Positions 8,853-18,402 of a stretch of 64,000 bases of DNA are shown here, piece by piece (positions within the stretch are counted from its first letter, which is position 1; every line of letters begins with the position of its first letter). The translations under genes and the position numbers were made by a program. A model generated the notes under the pieces. The model ran no database searches, was not told the origin of the DNA, and was given only the letters and a program-made list of their open reading frames with translations. Origin of the DNA: Nitrospiraceae bacterium (GTDB taxonomy: Bacteria > Nitrospirota > Thermodesulfovibrionia > UBA6902). Location: assembly GCA_003599275.1 (NCBI GenBank), contig QZJG01000051.1, positions 40,836 through 104,835 of the forward strand. Reading direction: 5' to 3'.

Positions 8853-9689
8853 ATGAATCAATTTATTCATTTCTGGCAGCATATGCCGGAATACATAAAG
8901 CCTTATATCTTCCAGATCGGGCAGTTCCAGGTCCGTTATTACGGTCTGATGTATATTGTCGCATTTACAGTCGTATATCTTCTCTCCCGTTACAGACTCA
9001 AAGATGAAGATTTCGATTATTCAAAAACCGATATGGAAAACTATTTTGTCGGGGCAATTCTGGGCCTTTTGATAGGCGCCAGGCTGGGGTATGTGCTGTT
9101 TTATAATCTCGGTTATTACATATCAAACCCTTTGGAGATAATCCTGCCTTTCAGCTTTTCAGGCGGCTTTCATTTTACGGGACTTGCAGGCATGTCCTAT
9201 CACGGGGGGTTAGCCGGCGTTCTTTTGGCTACGGGCAGATTCTGCCGCAACCATAAAATAAACTTCTGGCGTTTTGTTGACTTCCTTATTCCCCCGATTC
9301 CGCTCGGATACACCTTCGGAAGAATCGGCAATTTCATAAACGGTGAGTTGTACGGAAGGGCCACAACCGTTCCCTGGGGAATGTATTTCCCTCTTGATGT
9401 AACGCGCCAACTCAGGCATCCATCGCAGCTTTATGAGGCGTTTTTTGAGGGAGTATTCCTCTTCGCCATACTCTGGCTCATTCGCAAAAAAAGCTTGTTC
9501 GACGGCTTTCTGTTTTCTATGTACCTTATCGGTTACGGAACGGTGAGATTCTTTATCGAGTTCGTGCGTGAACCGGATGTACAACTCGGTGTCTTTTTCG
9601 GCTTTGTAACAATGGGACAAACGCTTTGTCTGTTGATGATAGCAACAGGGACTGGAATATTTTTGGTGAGAAAATACAGATTACACTAA
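8853..9689 (+). CDS. lgt: Phosphatidylglycerol-prolipoprotein diacylglyceryl transferase
   Basis: A 278-residue inner-membrane enzyme that transfers diacylglycerol from phosphatidylglycerol to the lipobox cysteine of prolipoproteins, the first step of lipoprotein maturation. About seven membrane helices are seen. The family signature GRIGNFINGELYGR is intact, as are FHFTGLAGMSYHGG (containing the essential region around the conserved His) and the late RHPSQLYEA. Length is normal. It would modify the rhombotarget lipoprotein encoded upstream, among others. The start at 8853 has only a distant GGAG. Confidence 0.96.
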   Translation: MNQFIHFWQHMPEYIKPYIFQIGQFQVRYYGLMYIVAFTVVYLLSRYRLKDEDFDYSKTDMENYFVGAILGLLIGARLGYVLFYNLGYYISNPLEIILPFSFSGGFHFTGLAGMSYHGGLAGVLLATGRFCRNHKINFWRFVDFLIPPIPLGYTFGRIGNFINGELYGRATTVPWGMYFPLDVTRQLRHPSQLYEAFFEGVFLFAILWLIRKKSLFDGFLFSMYLIGYGTVRFFIEFVREPDVQLGVFFGFVTMGQTLCLLMIATGTGIFLVRKYRLH

Positions 9690-9805
9690 GGAACTGACGT
9701 CATTCCAGCCCTGTACCCGGCCCAGAGTATATTCAATATCAGGGCTGACATTCCGGTGAGACTTTAGTAAACTACAAAAAGTAAATTATTAAAAGGAGGC
9801 TATAC

Positions 9806-10246
9806 GTGCAGGTAAAACATGGAGACAGGGTCAAGGTGCATTATACACTGAAAGATGCAGGCGGACAGGTAATAGAAACCTCAAGGGAATTTACCCCTAT
9901 AGAATTTACCGTCGGCAAAGGAAATGTAATTCCGGGTTTTGAGAAGGGCATTGTCGGCATGAAGACAAATGAATTAAAGACAATCACAATTCCTCCTGAT
10001 GAGGCTTACGGCGTCCACGATATAAATAAGGTTTTCGAGTTTGAAAGAAAGAATGCGCCGAACGATTTCGATCCCAGGATTGGAGATACGATAAGAATGC
10101 ACAGACCGGACGGAAAAACCGTCCCGGTAACTGTGATGGCCGTTTCTGATAAATGCTTCACAATGGACGCCAACCATCCTCTCGCAGGCAAAGAACTTGT
10201 CTTCGACCTGGAGCTGATGGAGATAGTAACAGCAGAAAGCAAATGA
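9806..10246 (+). CDS. FKBP-type peptidyl-prolyl cis-trans isomerase, SlyD-like
   Basis: 146 residues. An FKBP half-domain (VKVHYTL, IEFTVGKGNVIPGFEKGI, EAYG) is interrupted by an IF (insert-in-flap) chaperone domain (~75-125) and completed by NHPLAGKELVFDLELMEI, as in SlyD. There is no His-rich metal tail, so nickel binding like E. coli SlyD is unlikely. It catalyses prolyl isomerisation and assists folding in the cytoplasm. The start is GTG at 9806, preceded by a strong AAAAGGAGG. Confidence 0.92.
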   Translation: MQVKHGDRVKVHYTLKDAGGQVIETSREFTPIEFTVGKGNVIPGFEKGIVGMKTNELKTITIPPDEAYGVHDINKVFEFERKNAPNDFDPRIGDTIRMHRPDGKTVPVTVMAVSDKCFTMDANHPLAGKELVFDLELMEIVTAESK

Positions 10247-10284
10247 ACCAATTAAAGATGCGGGATATCTGAAAGCTGATTCTT

Positions 10285-10345
10285 GTCGTCTCCCGCCTGT
10301 CGGGAATCTTATTTAAAGAGGGATTCCGAACAAGCCGGCATGACG
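10285..10345. repeat. GTCATTCC-type palindromic repeat, degenerate copy
   Basis: GTCGTCTCCCGCCTG at the left and GGATTCCG through GGCATGACG at the right form an imperfect long palindrome. The ends match the repeats at 43779, 44382, 33362 and 54475. It lies between the FKBP gene and panB. Confidence 0.55.
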
Positions 10346-10364
10346 AAAATTAGGAGCAACCATA

Positions 10365-11165
10365 ATGTCAAATATTACAATCCATGATTTCCTGAAAAAG
10401 AAAAAAGAGGGTAAAAAAATTACAATGCTTACGGCCTATGACTACCCTTTTGCGCGCATTGTGGATGAAGCAGGGATTGACGCTGTCCTTGTCGGAGACT
10501 CTCTCGGCATGGTAGTTCAGGGACTTGAGAATACCCTGCCGGTAACGATGGATGAAATGATTTACCATACAAAAATGGTCACAAGAGCAGTAAAGAATGC
10601 AATGGTTATAGGGGATATGCCCTTCATGTCATATCAGGCGAGTATTGAGGAGGCCCTGAAAAACGCAGGCAGGTTTTTAAAAGAGGGTGGCGCTTCCGCA
10701 GTAAAGATGGAAGGTGGCGCGGAAATAGCAGGGCATATCAGGGCCATGACCAAATCGGATATACCGGTTATGGCGCATATAGGCCTTACGCCCCAGTCGA
10801 TCCACAGGATGGGCGGATACAAAGTTCAGGGCAAGACCGAAGAAGCTGCAATGAAACTAATTGAAGAAGCGCACATCGTTGAAGACGCCGGGGCCTTCTC
10901 ACTATTGCTCGAAGCAATACCCATGGGCTTGGGAAAAATAATATCCGAAGAGCTTTCCATTCCTGCAATCGGGATCGGAGCAGGTCCGCACTGCGACGGA
11001 CAGATACTTGTTCTTCACGATGTCATCGGCTTATTTGAGAGATTTGTTCCGAAATTTGTAAAGCAGTACGCAAACGTTAAAGAAGATGCATTGAAAGCAA
11101 TTAAAACATTTAAAGAAGAAATCGAAAGAGGCGCGTTCCCTTCAGACGAGCAGAGTTTCAGGTAA
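10365..11165 (+). CDS. panB: 3-methyl-2-oxobutanoate hydroxymethyltransferase
   Basis: 266 residues, normal for PanB, which makes ketopantoate from 2-oxoisovalerate and 5,10-methylene-THF in pantothenate/CoA synthesis. The TIM-barrel signatures are intact: TAYDYPFARI, VGDSLGMVVQGLENTLPVTM with the metal-binding aspartate, KMEGG, MAHIGLTPQS, and IGIGAGPHCDGQILVLHD. The start has AGGAG eight bases upstream. No other pantothenate gene is in the window. CoA supply is relevant to the acetyl-CoA synthase encoded further on, but that is only a general connection. Confidence 0.96.
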   Translation: MSNITIHDFLKKKKEGKKITMLTAYDYPFARIVDEAGIDAVLVGDSLGMVVQGLENTLPVTMDEMIYHTKMVTRAVKNAMVIGDMPFMSYQASIEEALKNAGRFLKEGGASAVKMEGGAEIAGHIRAMTKSDIPVMAHIGLTPQSIHRMGGYKVQGKTEEAAMKLIEEAHIVEDAGAFSLLLEAIPMGLGKIISEELSIPAIGIGAGPHCDGQILVLHDVIGLFERFVPKFVKQYANVKEDALKAIKTFKEEIERGAFPSDEQSFR

Positions 11166-11178
11166 TATTCCCTGCTCC

Positions 11179-12456
11179 CTATCTCCCATTCCCTGAGGCA
11201 TAAACATGGGACCCGTTATATCGCGGACCGGTATGGCCCGTGCTTCTCCCGCCGTTATAAGACTCTGTCTTAAACCAGGACACAAGCCCTTTCAACTCGC
11301 CTGCGATTCGGGCCAGCTCATTTGCAGATACATTAATCTGCGAAACCGCCTCGCGTGAAGTTCCAAAAACGCCGGAAACGTTTTCGATGCTGGAAGATAC
11401 CAGATCGATTGCCGCCGACTGCTCCTCTGTGGCTGTTGCGATCGAACGGACAATGTCAAGACATTGTTCGGATGCGGAGACTATCTTTTCGAGAGACTCC
11501 TTGGCCTGATTTGCAAGCTTGACGCCTTCTTCAGCCTCCCTCCTGTTGTCTGCCATGCTTTGTACGGATATTTCCGTCTCCTGCTGGATCTTTTTGATCA
11601 TTTCCGTTATCTCATCTGTCGCCTTGCCGGTTTTCTCGGCAAGTTTTCTGACTTCATCGGCCACAACTGCAAAACCCCTTCCCTGTTCACCGGCCCTTGC
11701 AGCCTCGATGGCCGCATTCAATGCGAGGAGGTTAGTTTGTCCGGCAATATCATTAATCACATTGATAATATCTCCTATCTGCCGGCTGCTCTCGCCCAGA
11801 TTTCCGATGGTCTGTGAAGATTTCTCAATGGTTGAAGCAATGTTTAATATGCTTGTAACAGCCTTCTCGACGACTGATTTACCCTCACTCGCGATGGTAA
11901 CTGACTCTTTTGCCGCTTCCGATGCATTTGAAGCATTCTTGGCGACATCCACTATTGTCTGTGACACCTCTGTCGTGGCTGCCGCAGACTGTTCGATCTG
12001 CTGGGTCTGGTCATCAATCGCGCTATTGATTTGAGTTATCATAGTAGACACTTCTTCCGAACTGGTCGCCACGGTGTGAGAGACTTCTTTCATTTGCCCC
12101 ACCGTTTTTCCCATATTCTCGACCATTGTCTTAAGTGCGGCCTGTAACGCACCAATTTCGTCATTGCTTTTCACGTTAATTTCCATTGCCAGCTCACCAT
12201 CTTTTAAATGATTGGCTATATCCACTGTCTCACTCAGATCACCAAATATTTTTTTCTTTACATTGTAATAAGCAACCGCTGCTATCGAGACAGAAACGGC
12301 AAAAAATAAAGCCGAAACATATCTGAGTATGTATACGGCGTCCGGAGAGTCCAGCTTCATCATAAGCGTTGCGATAAAATTACCGAAACCACATGTCGCC
12401 AATGCTAAAAGGATGAAGCCTATTTTCCACTGAATGCTTATATCGCGAATATTCAT
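11179..12456 (-). CDS. Methyl-accepting chemotaxis protein without periplasmic sensor domain
   Basis: 425 residues. Two hydrophobic helices (~12-33 and ~42-65) are separated by only a few residues, so there is no extracytoplasmic ligand domain. A HAMP-like segment (~68-115) leads into a long coiled-coil signalling domain. The conserved hairpin is intact: [20 protein letters not shown] followed by [20 protein letters not shown]. It should form receptor arrays with CheA/CheW. No C-terminal CheR-binding pentapeptide is seen. It probably senses a membrane or cytoplasmic cue. No other chemotaxis gene is nearby. Confidence 0.9.
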   Translation of the reverse strand: MNIRDISIQWKIGFILLALATCGFGNFIATLMMKLDSPDAVYILRYVSALFFAVSVSIAAVAYYNVKKKIFGDLSETVDIANHLKDGELAMEINVKSNDEIGALQAALKTMVENMGKTVGQMKEVSHTVATSSEEVSTMITQINSAIDDQTQQIEQSAAATTEVSQTIVDVAKNASNASEAAKESVTIASEGKSVVEKAVTSILNIASTIEKSSQTIGNLGESSRQIGDIINVINDIAGQTNLLALNAAIEAARAGEQGRGFAVVADEVRKLAEKTGKATDEITEMIKKIQQETEISVQSMADNRREAEEGVKLANQAKESLEKIVSASEQCLDIVRSIATATEEQSAAIDLVSSSIENVSGVFGTSREAVSQINVSANELARIAGELKGLVSWFKTESYNGGRSTGHTGPRYNGSHVYASGNGR

Positions 12457-12706
12457 ATCTGCTCTTTACCTCCAGCGCCCTTATTAATCCTGTACCTCTT
12501 TGTACCATTCACATGCATACTTATCGGCATCTTTTTCATTAACCTTTATGATCAGATTTTAATAGACAAAAACTATTACTACGAGTATTTTTACCGGGTA
12601 TTGCATTTATCGTTACAATGTTGTAAATTAATAAGCGTCATTAAATTGGTACGCAGGAAAAAAGCATTTCGTTAAGTTATAACGAGTGCGTAATTAATAT
12701 AAGAAT

Positions 12707-12808
12707 AGAATGCTGACCCCTGATGTAAAAGGTATTCCCTGCCTATGCTAAGAGCCCAACCTTTTAACTTCAGCCATGTCCCCTCATAGGGTCAGCATTC
12801 TTTTTTTT
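12707..12808 (+). ncRNA. Structured intergenic element ending in a T-run (possible small RNA, terminator or MITE)
   Basis: AGAATGCTGACCC (12707-12719) pairs perfectly with GGGTCAGCATTCT (12789-12801), enclosing a second exact pair TAAAAGGT (12726-12733) / ACCTTTTA (12759-12766). Eight Ts (12801-12808) follow the right arm. This nested two-stem fold plus U-run suggests a short structured transcript with its own terminator; a miniature transposon with terminal repeats is an alternative. The rest of the 12457-12921 gap is AT-rich with no gene that I can see. Confidence 0.4.
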
Positions 12809-12921
12809 ACTCAATCCATTAATACTACCTGTTGTTTTTTCCTCATTCCTTGTATTACCCTTAAAGAGTTGAATGCTGTTTAAAAACCAATTCTCCTTAT
12901 TAAAGAACCATAGGGATACTC

Positions 12922-14136
12922 ATGTATAGAGAATATTTCGACCTTGAGGAGCTGCCCTTTTCCATTGCCCCTGACCCACGCTATCTTTTTATGAGCGAGC
13001 AGCACAGGGAAGCCCTGGCCCATCTGATCTATGGCTTCAACGGCAATGGAGGCTTTGTTCTCCTGACCGGCGAAGTCGGGACAGGGAAAACAACTGTCTG
13101 CCGCTGCTTTCTGGAGCAGATACCCAAAGACTCCGCAATTGCATTTATAATAAATCCCAAGCTGACCGTAGATGAGCTGCTTGCCACGATCTGCGATGAA
13201 TTCGGCCTTCAGTATCCCGCCAGCAATGCCGGCATAAAAGTTCTTGTCGATCTTATTAACGCCCATTTACTTGAAGTCCATGCGAAAGGGAAAAGGGCTG
13301 TACTCATAATTGACGAGGCCCAAAACCTGAGCTCCGATGTGCTTGAGCAATTGCGCCTGTTGACCAACCTTGAGACTAACCATGCCAAACTTTTACAGAT
13401 AATATTGTTAGGACAACCTGAGCTCAGGGACAAATTATCGAAACCGGAGTTGAGACAGCTTTCACAGCGTATCATCGCGCGATACCATCTGGGGCCCCTG
13501 TCTGAAAAAGACGTTACGGCCTACATCGTTCACCGGTTGACCGTCGCAGGCTTAAAAAAACGTATAAGAAGGCAGTTGTTTACCGGACCGGCAATCCGTA
13601 AATTATATAAATTAAGCGGAGGGGTCCCCCGTCTTATTAATGTGCTCTGTGACCGTGCCATGCTTGGAACGTTCGCTCAGGGCAGAAAAGAAGTAGGTAA
13701 ATCCACGCTGACCAAAGCTGCACACGAGGTATTCGGTAATAACGGCTTTAATCATCCATACCAAAAAACAGTGGTCCGTCTGCTGATGATTATAACGCCG
13801 CTGATTGTGGGGGCGGCCCTTATGACGACTTACTATATCCAAGGTGGACCAAACGAGCCGGAGCATAAGGCAGTTGATGGAGCGATTGCTGCCTCTGCAA
13901 CTGCTCCCGGCTATGATAATAACAAAGGACCGTATCGGCATGATTTTATATTTCCCTGGCTTTCGGCTGATTATTACGGCGATAATATTCCCGGGAATAT
14001 GGAGCCGATGGAACATACGGACAAACAGTTACCAATTCTTCCGGGCAGTCAACTCCCGCCGGAAGCAAATCCCGTATCCAGATATGAATCAGCAACAGAT
14101 GTCAATAAAATCCAATTGCCCGAAGGACTGAAATAG
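12922..14136 (+). CDS. ExeA/GspA-like AAA ATPase (secretin or pilus assembly)
   Basis: 404 residues. The N-terminal AAA ATPase starts with the family's typical MYREYFDLEELPFSIAPDPR. It carries Walker A GEVGTGKTT (~53-61), Walker B AVLIIDEAQNL and the sensor LLGQPEL. One membrane helix lies at ~290-308, followed by a periplasmic Pro-rich tail of ~95 residues with no recognised peptidoglycan-binding domain. ExeA works with ExeB/GspB to insert the type II secretion secretin through peptidoglycan. The next gene, two bases downstream, encodes a GspB protein, which supports the assignment. No other gsp genes are in the window. Confidence 0.88.
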   Translation: MYREYFDLEELPFSIAPDPRYLFMSEQHREALAHLIYGFNGNGGFVLLTGEVGTGKTTVCRCFLEQIPKDSAIAFIINPKLTVDELLATICDEFGLQYPASNAGIKVLVDLINAHLLEVHAKGKRAVLIIDEAQNLSSDVLEQLRLLTNLETNHAKLLQIILLGQPELRDKLSKPELRQLSQRIIARYHLGPLSEKDVTAYIVHRLTVAGLKKRIRRQLFTGPAIRKLYKLSGGVPRLINVLCDRAMLGTFAQGRKEVGKSTLTKAAHEVFGNNGFNHPYQKTVVRLLMIITPLIVGAALMTTYYIQGGPNEPEHKAVDGAIAASATAPGYDNNKGPYRHDFIFPWLSADYYGDNIPGNMEPMEHTDKQLPILPGSQLPPEANPVSRYESATDVNKIQLPEGLK

Positions 14137-14138
14137 GC

Positions 14139-14864
14139 ATGTCGTTCATTCTCGACGCACTGAAAAAACTGGAGCAAAAACGGCAGCGGGACGCCGTGCC
14201 CAATCTGATGACGGTACATGTGCCGGAGCAGGAGGAACAAAAAAGACGTCCGATGTGGCAGTATCTTCTGCTTGCCGCAATGGTCCTGAATGCCGGAGTA
14301 TTTACAGCCTGGCTTCGTCCCTGGGAAGCGAAGGAGCAAAATACTGCAATACATTCTGAAGCCATGCCGAACACGGCAATCCCCAAATCATCCATTGGCG
14401 AAAAGACACCGTCCCCAGGGACCTCAAAGGAACGCCAGGCTGAAACAAAAGTGCAGGAGCCTGCCCAAGTAGAGGAAAAGCCGTCAGAGGATACAACGAC
14501 GCCTCCCGAAACAAAGTCCGGGGACCCAAAAAGATCTTCTTCTGTCAAAACTTCGAAACAACCGCCTGCTGAAGATATTAAATCAGCGCCTGCGGCCGGG
14601 CAGTCCGATACACCTGATGCCGTTGCGACAAATGACATCCCGGAATTAAACAGATTACCTGCAGCACTTCAAGGCGAGATTCCCGGGATATCCATCCTCG
14701 GTCATGTTTATTCCAACAGTCCCAATACCAGGATGGTCAACATAAACGGAGATCTCTTTCGCGAAGGAGATAACATAACCGACAATTTGAAGATTGAAGA
14801 GATTGTAGAAACCGGGGTCATCCTTAATTACAAGGGGACAAAATTCAGATTGAATGCGTTCTGA
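14139..14864 (+). CDS. GspB-domain protein (ExeB-like)
   Basis: 241 residues. The start MSFILDALKKLEQKRQ is the classic N-terminus of ExeB/GspB-like proteins. A single membrane helix (~46-63) and a long Pro/Glu/Lys-rich periplasmic linker (~70-165) lead to a C-terminal GspB domain, with LNRLPAALQGEIPGISILGH and FREGDNITDNLKIEEIVETG. It partners with the preceding ExeA-like ATPase, two bases upstream, to help secretin assembly. It converges tail to tail with the hyf-like operon. Confidence 0.88.
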   Translation: MSFILDALKKLEQKRQRDAVPNLMTVHVPEQEEQKRRPMWQYLLLAAMVLNAGVFTAWLRPWEAKEQNTAIHSEAMPNTAIPKSSIGEKTPSPGTSKERQAETKVQEPAQVEEKPSEDTTTPPETKSGDPKRSSSVKTSKQPPAEDIKSAPAAGQSDTPDAVATNDIPELNRLPAALQGEIPGISILGHVYSNSPNTRMVNINGDLFREGDNITDNLKIEEIVETGVILNYKGTKFRLNAF

Positions 14865-14876
14865 TACCCAGCTCTT

Positions 14877-15389
14877 TCATCCTTTGCTCACCGCAGCCAC
14901 AATGCCCTTTAACATTGCAAGAGGCGTCGGCGGACAGCCGGTAATATAAGCGTCAACGGGAATGACGTTGCCTATCCCCCCCCGTGAAGCATAGCTCTCT
15001 CCGAATATTCCGCCGTTGAAGGCGCAGTCTCCTGCAGCGACAACGAGCTTCGGGGAAGGCGTTGCGTCATAGGTCCTCCTGAGTGCTATTTCCATATTAT
15101 GGGACACAGGCCCGGTAACCAGCAGCATGTCGGCAAAACGCGGTGAGGCGGTGAAATGAATGCCGAAGCGCTCACAGTTGTAAACAGGATTATTCAATGC
15201 GTGGATTTCAAGCTCGCAGCCGTTGCAGGAACCTGCGTCAACCTGCCTGATGGTAAGACTGCCGCAAAAACGTTTTCGTATCGAATCATTAAGCTTAGAG
15301 CATATCTCAACGATTTCCTTTTCCATTTCAGGTGGAAGCGGTTCAGTGACAATGCCTGTGCGAAATATCTGTTTGAGTATCCTTATCAT
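14877..15389 (-). CDS. hyfI: Hyf-like complex small subunit (HyfI/NuoB family)
   Basis: 170 residues. NuoB/HyfI fold with the N2-type [4Fe-4S] ligands GSCNGCE, GDCAFNGG and GCPPTP. The subunit passes electrons inside the complex to or from the large subunit. It is the last gene of the minus-strand operon; its ATG overlaps the large-subunit stop by four bases (ATGA type). No 8Fe ferredoxin subunit (HyfH/HycF) follows, so the electron entry route differs from formate hydrogenlyase. Confidence 0.88.
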   Translation of the reverse strand: MIRILKQIFRTGIVTEPLPPEMEKEIVEICSKLNDSIRKRFCGSLTIRQVDAGSCNGCELEIHALNNPVYNCERFGIHFTASPRFADMLLVTGPVSHNMEIALRRTYDATPSPKLVVAAGDCAFNGGIFGESYASRGGIGNVIPVDAYITGCPPTPLAMLKGIVAAVSKG

Positions 15390-16957
15390 ACATCATGCCC
15401 CGAATATGACTGATTGAAACTCTTGTTGCAAAGCGGAAAATCAGGGACAATATTACCATATATCGACTGCTCCAGTCCGATCCAGTTCAAGCTGGAAGGG
15501 TCCCGGACCATACAGCGGTTTATCTCTCCTTTTGGTCCTGATTGCACCCAGTATATAATTTCACCGCGCCATCCTTCCACCGCCGCAAATCCGGTTGTTT
15601 CGGGGGCCGGTTGTCCTACGGGTCCGGAAACAGCGCCTTCAGGGATGTTTTCAAGGATAAAACGTATAATGCGTACGGACTCCCGGATCTCCTCTGTTCT
15701 CACCCGGACGCGGGCGTCTACATCTCCTTCGATAAAGACCGGGACATTCATTTCAATCCGGTCATATGGCGGGTATGGATTCATGGCCCTGCAATCGAGG
15801 TTAAGGCCGCTCGCCCTTGCAACAATGCCCACCGTGCACAGTTCACGCGCCTTCTCGGGAATGAGTATCCCTGTCTCCTTTACCCTGTCATCAAGCGAAG
15901 AATGCTCATCGTAAATAACGACAAGCCTCTCAAATTCCGCAGAGATGCAATCGAGCTCGGCCAGGATTTCTTTCTTCCCGTCTGCGCTAATGTCAACGGT
16001 CACCCCGCCGGGTATCACCCTGTCCATGATAAAGCGGTGTCCGAAAAGTTTATGATTAGTGCGCATCATTATCTCTTTAAGACGCATAAGCTGATAAAGC
16101 ATGAATGCAAAGGCCGCATCATTGCAGATTGCGCCGATATCTCCAAGATGATTGGCGATGCGCTCCCTCTCAAGAAACAGCGCCCTCAACCAGTATGCGC
16201 GTTCAGGCACGGCGCAATTCGTAATGGCCTCAACCGCCATTGAATACGCGGTGCTGTGTGCAACGGTGGTATCTCCCGACACCCTTCCCGCAAGGGCTGG
16301 ACCCTCTTTCCATGAAAGGGACTCAAAGCGTTTTTCTATGCCCTTGTGAACATAGCCAAGCCGTTCTTCAAGATTGATGACCATTTCACCCACCGCCTGA
16401 AAACGAAAATGCCCGGGCTCGATTATTCCGGCATGGACAGGGCCTACAGGTATCTCGTACACGCCTTCTCCCTCTGCCCTGGCCCATGTATATTCTCCCT
16501 TTACCCGCTTCATTGAAGTTTGGCCGTCAAAAGACTTCCTCAGCGGCCATGCATCTTCAGGCCAGTCCTCAAATTTTATCCAGGGTCTTAAATCAGGATG
16601 TCCAACAGGGACAAGTCCCATCAGGCTGTGTATCTGACGCTCAAACCTGTAAGCCGGGACATATTTTTTTGTGATGCTCGGGAAAACGGGATCATCAGCA
16701 GGCACTTCGATCTTTATAATAAGGTATTCGCTCCACCACCTGTAACAGGCAAACACGGCAAAACCGCGTCCGAACGGCGTTTCATCAACCGCCCATTCAG
16801 CGGCAAGCAGGGCGTGCGACTTTTTCATGGCCTTTGCCGCATCGGTAAACCGCTGCCTGGGGACAACGCACGAAACAACAGGCGAAAAAGATTGCGTGCT
16901 GTCAAATCTTACATCGCCGCCAAGCGCTTCAGTGATTGCATCTGTCAATAAACTCAT
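15386..16957 (-). CDS. hyfG: Hyf-like complex large subunit (NuoC-NuoD fusion) lacking NiFe ligands
   Basis: 523 residues. An N-terminal NuoC-like domain (~1-170) is fused to a NuoD/HycE-like domain, as in HyfG. In true group 4 hydrogenases the active site is held by RxCGxC near the middle and DPCxxC at the end. Here the equivalent positions read RVSGDTTVAHS and DPSSLNW, so all four cysteines are missing and Ni-Fe cannot be bound. The protein therefore belongs to the hydrogenase-related (Ehr-type) complexes, which are thought to couple ferredoxin or quinone redox chemistry to ion transport. It overlaps its neighbours by four bases on both sides. Confidence 0.88.
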   Translation of the reverse strand: MSLLTDAITEALGGDVRFDSTQSFSPVVSCVVPRQRFTDAAKAMKKSHALLAAEWAVDETPFGRGFAVFACYRWWSEYLIIKIEVPADDPVFPSITKKYVPAYRFERQIHSLMGLVPVGHPDLRPWIKFEDWPEDAWPLRKSFDGQTSMKRVKGEYTWARAEGEGVYEIPVGPVHAGIIEPGHFRFQAVGEMVINLEERLGYVHKGIEKRFESLSWKEGPALAGRVSGDTTVAHSTAYSMAVEAITNCAVPERAYWLRALFLERERIANHLGDIGAICNDAAFAFMLYQLMRLKEIMMRTNHKLFGHRFIMDRVIPGGVTVDISADGKKEILAELDCISAEFERLVVIYDEHSSLDDRVKETGILIPEKARELCTVGIVARASGLNLDCRAMNPYPPYDRIEMNVPVFIEGDVDARVRVRTEEIRESVRIIRFILENIPEGAVSGPVGQPAPETTGFAAVEGWRGEIIYWVQSGPKGEINRCMVRDPSSLNWIGLEQSIYGNIVPDFPLCNKSFNQSYSGHDV

Positions 16958-18402
16958 TTCAGCAGCTCCACTGCGGTTTTAAACCAGCGGTTCAGGAAAT
17001 CAGGCAGATGTATTCCTATAAACAGGACTATGGCCATGTGCAGGAGCACTGGAACGTGGGCGGCTTTTAAAGGTTTCTGATAAGGTGGTATCTCACCGGA
17101 CACCATATTCTGCACCTTTCTCAGCAGGGCCGCAAAGGCCACGCCGAGACCCAGGAGGAGAAACGGGGTCATGAGCGGCGCATCCTTCATGGTAGCTGTA
17201 AGAATAAGAAATTCGCTTGTGAAAACACCGAACGGCGGCATCCCCATAATGGCCATCACCCCGAACATCAGCCCCCATCCTACAAGAGGATTTCCCTTGA
17301 TGAGTCCTTTAATGCGGTCCATTTCCTGTGTCCGGTGCATCTGCGATGCATGACCGACAGTAAAAAATATTGATGACTTTGTCAGACTGTGCACCAGCAT
17401 GTGGAGCAGCGCCCCGAATGTGGCTATGGGCCCGCCTAATCCGAACGCAAAGGTGGCTATGCCCATATGTTCAATAGAGGAATACGAAAACATGCGTTTT
17501 ATATCTTTCTGTCTTAGAAGCGAGAATGCTGCAACAAGGATTGAGAGTATGCCGAAGCCCATCATGATGTCTCCGGCCCGGTGAGTCTGAGTTGAGCCGT
17601 CAACAAGCACTTTGCAGCGAACAAGCGCATAGAGCGCGATATTAAGCAGAAGACCCGATAGCACCGCCGAGATAGGGGTGGGGCCTTCGCTGTGGGCATC
17701 CGGCAGCCAGTTGTGCAAAGGGACCAGTCCCACCTTTGTGCCGTAACCGACCATGAGAAACACAAAGGCCAGCGAGAGGACGGTGGGTTCGAGCTTGTCG
17801 CTCACCTGGCTCAGATTGGTCCACAACAGCGCGTCTCCGCCTTCCCCAAGGACTTTTTCTGCGGCAAAATAAAGAAGCACTGTTCCAAAGAGGGCCTGCG
17901 CAATTCCGACGCCGCAGAGGATGAAATATTTCCACGCGGCCTCGATGGCCGTCGGAGTGCGGTAAAGCGAAACGAGCAGCACTGTTGAAAGGGTCGCAAG
18001 CTCCATTGCTATCCAGAGGACCCCGATGTTGTTTGTAAGCAGGCAAAGGAGCATGGCAAAGATAAAGAGCTGAAACATCGCGTGATAAAACCGCATGCCC
18101 AGATGTCCTACCCTTCCGTGCTGGCGCTCCCTCCTCATGTACCTCTTGCTGAAAATGGCAGTCGTCATGGAAACAAAGGACGTGAGGACAGCAAGATAGA
18201 CATTAAAGGCGTCCACGAAAAAAAACTTGCCGCCTGCCATCATGGCGCCGTTTTCATAAACCTGAAGCGCAAGGCCCGTGCCGGCTATAAAAGTGGCTGC
18301 AGAGCCTGCGATATTCACCTCCGGCGCGAGCTTCCTGTCGCCCACAAATGCAAGGACTACAGCGGCGACAAGGGGCGTTAAAAGTAAAACAAGCAGCATC
18401 AT
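16954..18402 (-). CDS. hyfF: Hyf-like complex proton-channel subunit HyfF (NuoN/NuoL family)
   Basis: 482 residues with ~13-14 membrane helices. Antiporter-like signatures are present: a glutamate in TM5 (WIAMELATLSTV), a lysine in VGYGTKVGLVPLHNWLPDAH, and FSYSSIEHMGIATFAFG. It is one of two ion-pumping subunits in the operon, with HyfB. Start and stop overlap hyfE and hyfG in ATGA fashion, which points to translational coupling and equal stoichiometry. Confidence 0.9.
   Translation of the reverse strand: MMLLVLLLTPLVAAVVLAFVGDRKLAPEVNIAGSAATFIAGTGLALQVYENGAMMAGGKFFFVDAFNVYLAVLTSFVSMTTAIFSKRYMRRERQHGRVGHLGMRFYHAMFQLFIFAMLLCLLTNNIGVLWIAMELATLSTVLLVSLYRTPTAIEAAWKYFILCGVGIAQALFGTVLLYFAAEKVLGEGGDALLWTNLSQVSDKLEPTVLSLAFVFLMVGYGTKVGLVPLHNWLPDAHSEGPTPISAVLSGLLLNIALYALVRCKVLVDGSTQTHRAGDIMMGFGILSILVAAFSLLRQKDIKRMFSYSSIEHMGIATFAFGLGGPIATFGALLHMLVHSLTKSSIFFTVGHASQMHRTQEMDRIKGLIKGNPLVGWGLMFGVMAIMGMPPFGVFTSEFLILTATMKDAPLMTPFLLLGLGVAFAALLRKVQNMVSGEIPPYQKPLKAAHVPVLLHMAIVLFIGIHLPDFLNRWFKTAVELLK

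Noticed and set aside
9706..9747. CAGCCCTG / CAGGGCTG inverted repeat after lgt as an intrinsic terminator
   Set aside because: The loop is ~26 bases and no T-run follows; it may be a degenerate GTCATTCC-type repeat instead.
17642..18046. Long reading frames antisense to, or in other frames of, the hyf, acs and nuo genes
   Set aside because: They arise from the codon bias of the real genes, lack ribosome sites and resemble nothing known; the coding strand is clear from domain motifs.
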